Of a stretch of DNA of 64,000 bases, positions 11,901-21,439 are shown one piece after another. The position numbers were made by a program, and so were the translations under genes. The notes under the pieces were generated by a model. That model ran no database searches, was not told the origin of the DNA, and saw only the letters and a program-made list of their open reading frames with translations. Origin of the DNA: Hepsetus odoe (Eukaryota > Chordata > Actinopteri > Characiformes > Hepsetidae); contig CM029370.1 in NCBI GenBank assembly GCA_017165825.1, forward strand, positions 24,300,547-24,364,546, in the 5' to 3' direction. Within the stretch, counting starts at the first letter, position 1, and every line of letters starts with the position of its first letter.

Positions 11901-12320
11901 ATTCCACCTCTTGCATCTAATACTAAGAGAATAACTGTAACTAAATCTGGTATCTTGGACATTAGAGATGCTCTAGATGATCCCATGGCAGAGGAGAATC
12001 TTGCCACTGTCATACCCATTGAGCAAGCCAGCTGCAATTTCCTGTTCCTGGTGTCAGAAGATGACAGGAACTGGGACAGTGTTTATTATGCAGAGCAGGC
12101 TTGCCGTAGGCTTAGAGCTCATGGGAAGGAAAGTTATGAAGTGGTGAGCTATCCACGGGCAGGGCACTTTTTAGAAGTCCCTTACATGCCACATTATCCA
12201 TCTGGAGTCCATGCTGCAGTGGGCCAAGTGGTTGCTTTTGGAGGAGAACAGAAAGCCCATGCAGAAGCGCAGATTGACTCATGGGTTAAAGTGCAGGAGT
12301 TTTTCAAAAAACACTTATAA
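8932..12320 (+). CDS. acot: Acyl-CoA thioesterase, ACOT1/2/4-BAAT family (3 exons)
   Basis: Exons 8932-9442, 10966-11168 and 11748-12320 join in frame (phases 1 and 0, all GT-AG) to give 428 aa, the usual family length. The N-terminal Acyl-CoA thioester hydrolase/BAAT domain spans about residues 15-140. The alpha/beta-hydrolase domain follows from GTLFIPPGEGPFPGIIDL. The nucleophile elbow is SISKSGE (Ser250), with Asp344 in SEDDRNWDS and His378 in YPRAGHFLEVPY. A serine nucleophile points to acyl-CoA hydrolysis rather than bile-acid conjugation, since BAAT uses Cys. The first 20 residues are Arg-rich and acid-free (MAFLTRRLFSVSRRA), suggesting mitochondrial import. The C-terminus is KKHL, not a clear peroxisomal PTS1. 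The start has a good context (gcagcATGG). Fish have several such paralogues, so the exact symbol is uncertain. Confidence 0.93.
9455..9795. repeat. C-rich minisatellite in ACOT intron 1
   Basis: Tandem pyrimidine units of roughly 25 bp (CCCAGCCCCCTTCCCCC plus a CTCCACC segment) start only about 13 nt after the exon 1 splice donor. The - strand is a continuous run of G-tracts. ORFs read across it (Pro/Ser-rich on +, Gly-rich on -) are artefacts. Confidence 0.95.
9798..9972 (-). mobile_element. Diverged SINE in ACOT intron 1
   Basis: The reverse-orientation core ('cctgctcaagggtaac', 'gactcaaacccatgacc') and part of the tail ('cagcacacagtgaaccac') are recognisable. It directly follows the C-rich array. 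Confidence 0.7.
10326..10541 (+). mobile_element. SINE in ACOT intron 1
   Basis: The tRNA-like head 'gtggtggcctagtggttaag', a B-box-like 'ggttcgagtcc', the core 'ttgccctcaggtggccttgag' and the tail ending 'gtcactttcatt' are all present, with internal deletions. Confidence 0.8.
11268..11336 (+). mobile_element. Short RTE LINE fragment in ACOT intron 2
   Basis: The fragment encodes VRPAMLYGLETALTKRQEAEA in one frame, which is the segment of the RTE reverse transcriptase ORF just before the part preserved at 15.85-16.18 kb. Confidence 0.6.
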
Positions 12321-12562
12321 ATTACAGGTTATTAATATAAACGAATTAATGAATTTTAGTCCAGGTGTATGACTGTGCCTGTGACAGCCACAAGCCCATG
12401 ATTACTGATCAAAACTGATTACATGTTTACAAAAACTACAGATATTAATATACCAGTAGTGTCTTCTTTGGCTGCTGTATTTCTGACTCAAACCGTAGCG
12501 GTTCTTTCTGAGACCTGGTAACAGTTTCAGAACAAAACAGCAGCAACTGAATGTAAATGGAG

Positions 12563-12809
12563 AATAAAAATAGATCATTTTCCTAATTCTTGAGCAGAAT
12601 TAAACGTATTCACTATCCTTGGGAATTGGACCAAATATCCACACCTGAGTACAATTGCTGAGATTCACTGTTTGTGTCTGTATCTTTGTTATATACGGAT
12701 GCAGATGTGCAGTTGTATTGCAGTAGTTTTTGCTGTCCATTTTTGACACATTGAACAAGCCATGTTGCCTTATCCCTCTAATGTAAAGATTTCCAGTGTT
12801 GCTAATAAA
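12563..12809 (+). promoter_or_regulatory. Polyadenylation signals of the ACOT gene
   Basis: AATAAA hexamers occur at 12563-12568 and 12804-12809, about 240 and 485 nt after the stop codon. Which one is used cannot be told from sequence. Confidence 0.5.
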
Positions 12810-12820
12810 ATGTCTTCAAA

Positions 12821-13299
12821 AGTTGACAAACGTCATTCTTTGTGTGGTTCATGAGAAAAGAAATCTTCCTGAACACATCTGATTTCTGACATGCTGACTT
12901 TTCACAAATTCTTGGTTCATCATTTCTCAAGTGTGCGGTGAAATCTGAGCTGATTCTCTTCCCTGCCGTGCAGCCCGGCTGATGACTGCTCTTCTGCGTG
13001 TGAGGATTAACTGAAGGGGACACTGAGATCTTGGAGAGTTCCTCTGATGATTAGCAGAGATGGCTTTTGTCACTCTTCATGAGAAGTGTATTCACTCTCT
13101 TCCCTTGCTTCATCCATCATTCGCTGTGTTTAAAGATAAACTCAGCCCAACTGGCTGCGTTAATCAGTTACTGACATCCTGAGTTTGTCGAAGTGTAGCT
13201 TGTTTCTACGTGTTCACGATGATGTGGACGGCAGTGTTCTGCAGTCTTCAGTGTTAGGGACAGTATTGTTATTACAGCTCTATATTATAATGGACAAAA
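12821..13299. other. No recognisable feature
   Basis: Unique-looking intergenic sequence. Short ORFs only, with no similarity I recognise. Confidence 0.4.
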
Positions 13300-13935
13300 A
13301 GATGGGCCTATAATGAACTTATAGTCTGATCTAGTATGGACACCATACAGTCTACAATTCTGCTGTGGAACAGACCGTATAGGTATAAGATTACTGTAGT
13401 ATAGTTTTTATCAAGTCTGGTCGTTTGGAAGGTGTACTAGTCTTCAGGTTATAATCATCTACAAAGCTACTGCAGTATGGGGGGTGTAGTAGTCTACAAA
13501 CGTACTGTAGTGTGTACAGCAGTAATCTGTCAGTCTACTGTACTATTTATGGCAAAAGTCTACTGTAGTATGGATGAAATGAATCTACAGTAATGTAGAT
13601 AGTGTAGCAGTCGACTCTGGTATGGATAGTAAAGGTATCTAAAAAATTTGCAGTCATATGGACATTATACTAATCTTCATGTCTGCTGTAGTGTGCATGG
13701 TGTAGAAATCTACAAAGTATGCTTGAACATGGATGGCATAGTAATCTACAATTCCATTTTAGTGTGGATGGTTTGCAAATCTGTAAGTCTATTTTAGTGT
13801 GGATGGTACAGTAACCTATAGGTCTGTTTTAGTGTGGATAGTATAGCGAGCAACAAGTTTACTGAGATGTTATGATGGTGTACTAAACTGCATGTCCAGT
13901 AGTGTAGATAGAAACATAATCAAGCCTATTGTATG
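13300..13935. repeat. Degenerate minisatellite, about 35-bp period
   Basis: Diverged units follow the plan 'agtgtggatggtatagtaa' then 'tctacaagtctattt'. The clearest adjacent pair, at about 13756-13825, shows an exact 35-bp period. Earlier units carry many substitutions and indels. It is non-coding. Confidence 0.7.
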
Positions 13936-14315
13936 AACAGGAAGCTGCTGAAAACCAGTAAGAACAACTTCAATGCTTTGAAAGCTACTTTGTATGAAAG
14001 TTCATGTGAGAGCAAAGGTCCTGTTTCTCAGATTTCTGTTGATCCTTGATAACACAGTTCAGCACCAGAAATGCTCATTTTCTAATGAAATGTAGGGAAA
14101 AAAGGGAAACAGCTGGACTTCCAGATCTGGAAATGCCGATCTTATTCTTTTCCCAGTTGTAAAGGTTGTACATGAGTGAAACTGATCAGCATGATTCCAG
14201 ATTAAATTCTCCTTGTGCTGTCTGTTGAGGATGGCAGCGGTTAAAATTAAAACAAGACTGGGGTTTCAAATATGAGATCTAATATGAAATATTTGGTGAA
14301 AGAACCTTTTCCTAG

Positions 14316-15145
14316 CAGTTAAAAGAACCTTGCCATCGGCACAGCTGAAATTTCCTCTTCCTGGTGTCAGAAGATGAACCGATGATGCTTATCATGCAGA
14401 GCAGGACTGCAGCAGACTTGAAAGCTCATAGGAAGAAAAAAAAACATGTTGAACTGAAATAGGGAGCTTGGTGAGCCATGCAAAGCAGGGAGCTTTTTGG
14501 AAGGCATTTACAGGACTGTGCAAACATTTTCGGCAGGTGTGGAAAAAATGCTGTAAACAAAGAACGCTTTCAAAAATGGAAGTGTTAATCATTTATTTTC
14601 ATCAATCAATAAAATGCAGTGAATGAACAAAAGAGAATCTAAATCAAGTCAATATTTGGTGTGACCACCTTTACCTTCAGAACAGCATCAATTCTTCTAG
14701 GTACACTTGCACACAGTTTTTGAAGGAACTCGGCTGGTCGGTTGTTCCAAACGTCTTGGAGAACTAAGCACAGATCTTCTGTGGATGTAGCTTCCTCACA
14801 TCCTTCTGTCTCTTCATGTGATCCAGACACACTGGATGATGTTGAGATCAGGGCTCTGTGGGGCCAGAAGAACTGATGCTGGTTTGAAGGCAAAAGGTAG
14901 AAACACCAAATATTGATCTGATTTAGATTTTTTTTTTGTTTGCTCACTTTGCATTTTGTAAATTAATCAAAATAAACAATCATTATTTCTATTTCTGAAA
15001 GCGTTCTTTGTTTACAGCATTTTTTCACACCTGCCGAAAACATTTGCACAGTGCTGTACGTGCCACACTATCCATCTGCAGTGACTCGACTTGTTCATTT
15101 CGGAGGAGAACTTGATGACTCTTTTAGATCAGTGTTTTATCTGAG
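14316..15145 (+). pseudogene. Broken partial copy of the ACOT last exon
   Basis: 14316-14510 and 15059-15145 align to ACOT exon 3 in order and orientation. Matching blocks include 'ttcctggtgtcagaagatga' and 'atgcagagcagg', then after the inserted transposon 'tgccacactatccatctg' and 'ggaggagaact'. The copy corresponds roughly to residues 320-415 and has frame-disrupting deletions (the ...DDRNWDS region is shortened) and stops. No upstream exons are visible. It is probably a relic of a tandem gene duplication, split by the Tc1-like element at 14511-15056. Confidence 0.8.
14511..15056 (-). mobile_element. Tc1-like DNA transposon, internally deleted (546 bp)
   Basis: Terminal inverted repeats of 70 bp or more begin CAGNACTGTGCAAA and contain 'ttcggcaggtgtg' and 'acaaagaacgctttca'. 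TA flanks both ends (14509-14510, 15057-15058). The interior, read on -, keeps a corrupted C-terminus of a Tc1-family transposase (WPHRALIST near an ancestral WP...SPDLNP motif, then EFLQKLCASVPRRIDAVLK). The catalytic region is gone, so it is non-autonomous. Confidence 0.88.
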
Positions 15146-15759
15146 GTTGTGGCTGAGCAAGAACAAAGCCTAGAGACAAAGAAATGTGATTTCTTTAAGA
15201 TCTGTGAGCTTTATTTAAAGAGGCTTAGTTTTCATTAACTAATACAAGACTGTAAAAATAATCCAATTAGAATAAATGTTGAATACATTTAATATCATAA
15301 TCCTTGGTCTCCCGAGAGTGTTCTATACTGCCTGTTGTCTACAACATGGAACCTTATTCAGCCAAAAAGGCTTGACTATATTTCTAACTAGCTTACCTAG
15401 TTATACATGTAATCAATAAATCCTGAGGTTAAAGAGTCTGAATGATTGATGTTCATCTGTTATTTTGCTTTGCTTCACTTTAATCAAAGAATATACATGC
15501 ATCTCTCACCAGTTCACTGATTTATCAAAGTGATTACAGTATTTAATCAGTATGATGTAAACTAAGTCATTCTCAGTGACTGGAAGTTAAATGCCTTTTT
15601 GCTTGCAGGGTCAGAACTGTTCACTGTGGAGATGCATGGAACCAGAAGAGTGTCCGAAGAGTTATTTTTTATTTATTTTATTATTTTTGTGTAAAAAGGC
15701 ATCTTTTTTTCAAAATATTCTAATCCTTCATATCTCAGTGACAGAAGAACTGCAGAGAT

Positions 15760-15761
<2 letters not shown>
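15146..15761. other. No recognisable feature
   Basis: AT-rich intergenic DNA between the ACOT pseudogene and the next LINE. No gene or repeat could be supported. Confidence 0.35.
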
Positions 15762-15790
<29 letters not shown>

Positions 15791-15821
15791 CCATCCATCC
15801 ATCCATCCATCCATCCAGAAT
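15762..15821. repeat. (GATA)n(TCCA)n microsatellite forming the LINE tail
   Basis: Pure GATA tetramers pass into pure TCCA tetramers exactly at the 3' end of the reverse-strand LINE. RTE elements typically end in short tandem repeats. Confidence 0.9.
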
Positions 15822-16440
15822 GAAGATATTTTTCTTTCGGCTGCTCCCGTTTAGGGGTCGCCACAGCGGATCATCCGTTTCCATTTCTTTCGGTCCTCTG
15901 CGTCTTCCTCCTTCAAACCAAGCACCTGCATGTCCTCTCTCACCACATCCATAAACCTCCTCTTTGGTCTTCCTCTTTTCCTCTTTCCTGGCACCTCCAT
16001 CTTCAGCATCCTCCTTCCAATATAATCATCGTCTCTCCTCTGGACATGTCCACACCAACGCAACCTTGCTTCTCTAACTTCTCCAAGACGTCTAACCTGA
16101 GCTGTCCCTCTAATATACTCATTTCTAATCCTGTCCATCCTCGTCACACCCAACGAAAATCTCAGCATCTTTAACTCTGACACCTCCAGCTCCGCCTCCT
16201 ATCTTTTCATCAGTGCAACCGCCTCCAGTCCATACAACATAGCTGGTCTCACTACTGTCTTGTAAACCTTCCATTTAACTCTCGCTGGTACGCATCTGTC
16301 ACAAATCACTCCAGCCACTCTTCTCCACCCATTCCAACCAGCCTGCACTCTCTTCTTCACCTCTCTTCCTCACTCGCCGTTACTCTGAACTGTTGATGCC
16401 AAGTATTTAAACTCCTCCAACTCCTCTCGCCACTAGGGAT
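15822..16440 (-). mobile_element. RTE LINE, 3' end with intact C-terminal ORF piece
   Basis: On -, 15851-16183 encodes the RTE C-terminus: LKMLRFSLGVTRMDRIRNEY, then RLRWCGHVQRRDD, then KRKRGRPKRRFMDVVREDMQ. Farther upstream (16184-16440) the same ORF continues with stops. The 3' UTR includes 'ggcgacccctaaacgggagc'. It is 5'-truncated. Confidence 0.88.
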
Positions 16441-17565
16441 GCACAAGCCAGTGTATTTTGTCATGCTGGTTCCAAGCCCTGATAAATGGGAAGGGTTATG
16501 TTAGGTAGCCGGTGTAAACTTTTGCTTAATCAATATGCGGACAACGAAACAGAATTCCATCCAGAATGAGGATAAAGCCTAAGCCTAAAGGACCAGACCT
16601 AATCTTAATGTTCGGAATAACTTTCATAAGATAATAAAATATTCAAAATATTATAGAAATTGAATGAACGTTGACTGTGGACATATGTTTAGCGTATCAG
16701 GGTGCATGTTTAAGTATATGCAGCTGAACTGGAGGTGCTAAATTGCCCTAGACGTGATGTGTGTGTTGTCCGTGTGTTGATAGACTGTCCTGACCAGGGC
16801 GTTTCCCTGTCTGAGGGCTCTGTGAGTGCTGAGGAAGGCTCCAGCAGCCCCTGAAACAGTGAGTGAGCCCAACTTTAGAGTTAACTGAACATAAAGAGGT
16901 GTCTGTGATAAACGTGCAGACCATCAGAGATAGAAAACAGATACTAATGATCAGTGAAATGCAATTACTGCTTCTTTTGAATGCTCTACACTGATTAGAG
17001 TTGATCTGGGTGTAACTTGTACACATACAATTTTTCTAACAGCAACATTTTAGAGAATTATCTGTTAGAAAATAGTGTCGCTCTATTTATACTGATGGAA
17101 GAAATACTAAGAAATACTAATTATACCACAACTTAAACTTTCCATTTGTCTTAAACATAAGGCTTGCGGTTGCTCAGGAGGAATTTAGACAACCACTGAG
17201 ACATTTCAAGTGTCCATGAAACTTTTACCATATGTGTTAATTTGTGCACGCCTGGTCACATGAGAAGATAAGTCCTATACATACACAAACATCTACATAT
17301 TTTAATGCATAGTTACAGTATATTTGATTAAATTTTCATATTTGGTAAAAAAAAACCAAAAAAAACATGAGTGTCCTGTGGAAATGATATGGCACATTGT
17401 AAGTCTTATGTTTTATACTTTTTTCAGTGTTTCTAACCAAATTTATGCACTAAAATGGGCAGCAATATGACAGATTTTATTTTGAAAATCAACCCAACAT
17501 GCACTTTAACCAGTGGTTTTCAAACAGATAGTTTCATACTGTACTTAAAAGTGTATTCCTGTTCA
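16441..17565. other. Intergenic; only a short LINE-tail-like fragment
   Basis: 16715-16815 resembles the common fish LINE 3' segment ('ggaggtgctaaattgccct', 'ctgaccagggcg'). Otherwise AT-rich with no gene seen. Confidence 0.4.
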
Positions 17566-17570
17566 CAGTC

Positions 17571-17896
17571 TGTCACGGATGAGGTGTTTTTGGCACGGTA
17601 GAGGGCGCTCTGTTCTGACTGAGCACACCTGAGCTAATGAAGGCACAGGTGTGTTTCATTGGGGCTGACTATTTAAGCCCTGATGAGTCAGAACAGTGTG
17701 CGGCTCATTTGTTAGGCTCTGCCTACACTTTATGGTGGTTTTGTGTTTAGTCATCTGGGTATCTTGGTTTAGGCTGCAGTTCCCTTGTTTTAGTTAGGAC
17801 TGCAGTTCTTGTTTTTGTAAATATAGTTAATAAAGGTTTTTGATCCGAACTCCTGGCTCAGCGTTGGCGTCCTCCCTGAACCCCACCACCGTTACA
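17571..17896 (+). repeat. 5' LTR
   Basis: 326 bp, TG...CA ends with a short imperfect inverted terminus (TGTCACGG/CCGTTACA). It contains a TATA-like TATTTAA (17670-17676), a predicted RNA start near 17701, and AATAAA (17829-17834). Confidence 0.95.
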
Positions 17897-17905
17897 GAAT
17901 GAGCC
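17897..17905 (+). promoter_or_regulatory. Putative self-priming primer binding site
   Basis: The sequence directly after the 5' LTR is GAATGAGCC. It does not begin with TGG as tRNA-complementary sites do. AATGAGCC (17898-17905) is the exact reverse complement of GGCTCATT at 17702-17709, which lies about 31 nt after the TATA-like box, where the RNA should start. This is the arrangement known for self-primed Tf1/sushi elements. The role is inferred. Confidence 0.5.
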
Positions 17906-17998
17906 TAACCCAGTACCTGGACGTCGCGAGTCAGGAGTGCGATCATGAGCGGGTGTTGCACACAAATGCAGCCGTGATCAAGAGGACGTTGGAGTTTA

Positions 17999-19840
17999 TT
18001 GGAACCTGGGACACGATATTTATGCATCAAGTATGCTGCTATTGCCATCCAGCTTAGGTATCGCTCCACACTTGATGCCAGAAAGCAGAGGGAGGAATTC
18101 TTGAAATTGTGCTCTGCTGCAATGTTCCTGCAAGCCTGCTTCAGAGGTCAGAAGGTCAGAAGGGAGGTGATCCTGCAACATCAGGCAGCTTCCCTGATTC
18201 AGGCTGCATTCAGAAGACACTGGGAGGTAGTTAAGTACCAGGCCATAAGGGTGTCAGCCATCATCATTCAAAGACATTTTAGGTCCTACACTAAGGGTAA
18301 ATTTGAACATGAGAGATTCCAGGTATTGAGAAGGTCAGTGATATGCATCCAGGCAGCTTTTAGGGGGTTCTGTTCGAAAGAATGTTGCTGCAATGCACAA
18401 AGCTGCCACCATGATTCAGGCTGTAGTAAGAATGCACCAGCAAAGATTGGTTTTCAAGAAGCAGTGCTGGGCAGCAAGTGTTCTTCAGAGGAGGTTCAGA
18501 AGGTGGAAGCTTGGGCATCAACACATGCAGAGGTATCAGCTGTTCAGACATGCTTCAATTTGCTTGCAAAAGTCATTCAGAGGAAAGCAGGCAAGGGATC
18601 TGGCCAAACGGATCAGAGCTGCAAGGACAATCCAATCTCACCTCAGAGATGAACAAATCAGCTACATGAATGTTCAGATCACTGAACAGGAGGAGTTGCT
18701 GACAGAGCTCTACCAGCAGCTGATGGCGAAAGAAGCCTCGATGCTACAGGTGAATGCCTCGGTCACGAATGAAGGGTTGAAACGCAAGGAAAGGATCACC
18801 TATCTGCTTCCTCAGCTGGAGAGGACCAAAGGACTCTTGTCCAGTTGCCAAAGGGAGATCGAAGCCATGGAAACAGAAAGAAAAGCTCTGGCTCAAGACA
18901 AAGGTGAGCTTCAAGGAAAGAGCGCAAAATTCAGAGGAGAGAAAGGTCTCTAGAATAAAGCTGCAGGCTGTGACGGCTGTCCAAAGAGAAAGGCTGGAGA
19001 GAACGGATGAACAGAGGGACCAAACTGTATGCCAGGCAACTAAGAAGGTTGAGACTCCAACCATTCAGGAGAAGCTGGAAGCTAAAATAGCCACTATGGA
19101 AGAACAACTGAATCAGACCAGAGCAGAGCTGAGACGGGTGCGGGACCACAGCGTTGCTCTGCAGGCTGAACTGAGAGAAGCCCAAAGTGAGGTTAGCAAG
19201 CTCAGCGAGCTGGAGAAGCAGGTCAGAGGTATGGAAGCAAGATTGGCGATCTTCGAATCTCGACTCACTCCACAGACACCAGTGTATGCTGGGACCCTGG
19301 TGATTAAAGCCAGAGCGGAGCAGCTGAAGAACAGTCTGATGGAGTAACAGGGAAAGATTCCAGAGGTTGAACAGCTGCATGATGACTCCCTACCTTTAGT
19401 CCACCCTCACAGTTCAGCAGACTCAGAACAAGGTGGTTCGTGGAGGAGTCCAAGTGGAACTTCTCGTAGTGGAACCTGGAGCTGGGATGTTGCCTCACTG
19501 GGCTCCAAGCAGCAGGGAAGTATGATCAAGAAGAGGAAGGAGCCAAAAGACATCAGCAATGACCTGTCTCAGTTCAAGAAAGCGAACGACAGCTTCTGCA
19601 CTGTAGGTTCTGTGATGAGAGACGTGAAGAACAAGGATGGCAGGGGTTGGAAACAGAGTTCGGACTATGTGAGAAAGACTTCCTCTTTGAACCCTTTAAG
19701 ATCTGTGTTTAGCTCTCTCTCAGGTTCCGCCAAGGCGAGGCGTTCCACTGAATCGGGCGATTCCTCCAGTGACTCTAGGGTCAAGTCCAGGCAACAGTTA
19801 AAGAGGTGGACTGAACTTCTGGGATTCCCCTCACCGCCTC
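17999..19840 (+). pseudogene. Captured host-like sequence: ASPM-type IQ repeats plus coiled coil
   Basis: Without introns, three frames in turn give one protein-like sequence. 17999-about 18375 encodes four or more IQ units (ASLIQAAFRRHWEV, SAIIIQRHFRSYTKGKFEHE, CIQAAFRG). A 1-nt shift then gives 18378-18900 (ATMIQAVVRMHQQR, ASVLQRRFRRWK, ASICLQKSFRGK, AARTIQSHLR), followed by a heptad-rich segment. A second shift near 18900-18940 leads to a long coiled coil (EEQLNQTRAELRRVRDH), then an in-frame TAA at 19345. The same frame stays open to about 19840 with a Lys/Ser-rich tail. IQ spacing and residues resemble ASPM. I do not recognise the coiled-coil part, which may come from a second gene. It cannot make a full protein as it stands. 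Confidence 0.7.
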
Positions 19841-19991
19841 CAGTGCCTGGACATGGCTGGTCGGGGGTTCTTTGTGTGGAGATTTTGTGGACCTGGCCGT
19901 ATGCCCCTAGGGGAGACTTTTGTGGAGTGTTTTTTGTTCTTGACCTCCCCCCAGAGGTTCAGCTATGTTTTGGCGCTTCGGGAGCCGCGCC

Positions 19992-20007
19992 TTTTGGGGG
20001 GGGATTC
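19992..20007 (+). promoter_or_regulatory. Polypurine tract of the LTR retrotransposon
   Basis: TTTTGGGGGGGGATTC lies immediately before the 3' LTR, the expected position for the plus-strand primer in reverse transcription. Confidence 0.8.
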
Positions 20008-20340
20008 TGTCACGGATGAGGTGTTTTGGGCACGGTAGAGGGCGCTCTGTTCTGACTGAGCACACCTGAGCTAATGAAGGCACAGGTGTGTTTCATTGGG
20101 GCTGACTATTTAAGCCCCGATGAGTCAGAACAGCGCGCGGCTCATTTGTTAGGCTCTGCCTACACTTTATGGTGGTTTTGTGTTTAGTCATCTGGGTATC
20201 TTGGTTTAGGCTGCAGTTCCCTTGTTTTAGTTAGGACTGCAGTCCTTGTTTCTTGTTTTTGTAAATATAGTTAATAAAGGTTTTTGATCCGAACTCCTGG
20301 CTCAGCGTTGGCGTCCTCCCTGAACCCCACCACCGTTACA
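20008..20340 (+). repeat. 3' LTR
   Basis: 333 bp. It is nearly identical to the 5' LTR and longer by a 7-bp duplication (GTTTCTT) near its middle-to-3' part. Confidence 0.95.
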
Positions 20341-20345
20341 CAGTC

Positions 20346-21439
20346 CTACAGATGAACACTTTACTTTATACTTTGGTCTGTTTCAGGTGTTTCAGACCTT
20401 TTCTACACATGTTTAAGATGTAAAAGAACTAATTGTCTTGTCTGAAACGGTAGCCTGTGACACAGCTAGCCCCAGTCTTCTACTGAAAACATAACTTTTA
20501 TTATAAATGAATTAATAGAACACTTCTGTGCTGCGTTCAACAGCTCCTACAAACATCGGTAATGAACACACACAAGGAGCAGTGGACTGCATTCCTGCAC
20601 CCAGGGGGCCTTTAAGGGGTAAAATGCTTTGCCCCAGGCACCCTTGAGCAAGGTACCATTCCCATCACTGCTCTCTAGGCACTGGAAATAGCTACCCCCT
20701 TCTGCACTTTAGGAATGGATTCAGTACAGAGAATGCATTTCGTTATGCCTCATGATCATGATTACTCACTGACTTTGGAAACATCAGGCATTTATTGAAC
20801 TAACATGTTGATATAACAGCATTGCTTTGAGCTTTCATTTCAAAATAAGAAGGAAAAAATACTTACATTTGTTTCAATAACATTTGATTAAATTACGTTA
20901 TTAATTACATGAATAGATTGGAGACCCTCCAGTTGAATTTCTCCATTAATCATTGACAGCCAGTTACTTTATTTGCATGTCAAATAAAGTAATTTAAGTT
21001 AGAATTCATGGAATTGAGCAGTCCTGGCTGTCAGAAGGCTTTTCAGGGCTGCAGTGTAGAGACAGATGAGTGATGATCCAACACAGTGTGTGTGTGTGAG
21101 TGTGTGAGGGAGAGAGCGAATGAAAGCACTTCGAAATTGTAATGTAAGTTATAAATCGAATGAGCTACTCTTGTTTAAAACGTCCAACAGTGAGAGTGGG
21201 GTGCTTTTTTTACACCCCTGGGGTGAAAAGAAGGGGCAGAGCCTCACTGCCTGTCGGGAGTCGTGTCTGTCCCATCAGTGCCTGGAAAAGCAGTTGCTTG
21301 GGGAGCTCTGATGGTTTTGCAGCCTTCCATCAGAAGGTAGGATTCTCCCTTTCTCCAGCCCTGCAGCGCTGATATGACTGAACAAGCCTTCATTTTGTCT
21401 GCAGTGTGGATTTAGGCTGCATGTCTTTGTCTCTGCAGA
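20346..21439. other. Intergenic; partial SINE only
   Basis: 20628-20762 is a diverged + strand SINE core and tail ('cacccttgagcaaggtacca', 'gaatgcatttcgttatg'). (GT)n lies near 21086-21107. I see no gene in the rest. Confidence 0.45.

Larger units (their letters stand above)
17571..20340 (+). mobile_element. Complete two-LTR retrotransposon, non-autonomous, with host-like cargo
   Basis: LTRs at 17571-17896 and 20008-20340 start TGTCACGG and end CCGTTACA. The direct duplication CAGTC flanks the element (17566-17570, 20341-20345). A polypurine tract precedes the 3' LTR. The LTRs differ by about five substitutions and one 7-bp indel, so insertion is recent. The 2.1-kb interior has no recognisable gag, protease, reverse transcriptase, RNase H or integrase. 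It holds an IQ-repeat and coiled-coil coding sequence instead. The 3' non-coding part (about 19840-20007) resembles that of Tf1/sushi-group Ty3/Gypsy elements of fish. Mobilisation would need proteins from an autonomous relative. Confidence 0.92.

Noticed and set aside
17899..18035. Gag start (MSLTQYLDVASQECDHE...) of the LTR element
   Set aside because: A short frame opens right after the LTR but stops at about 18056 and shows no recognisable gag motif, so I do not call gag.
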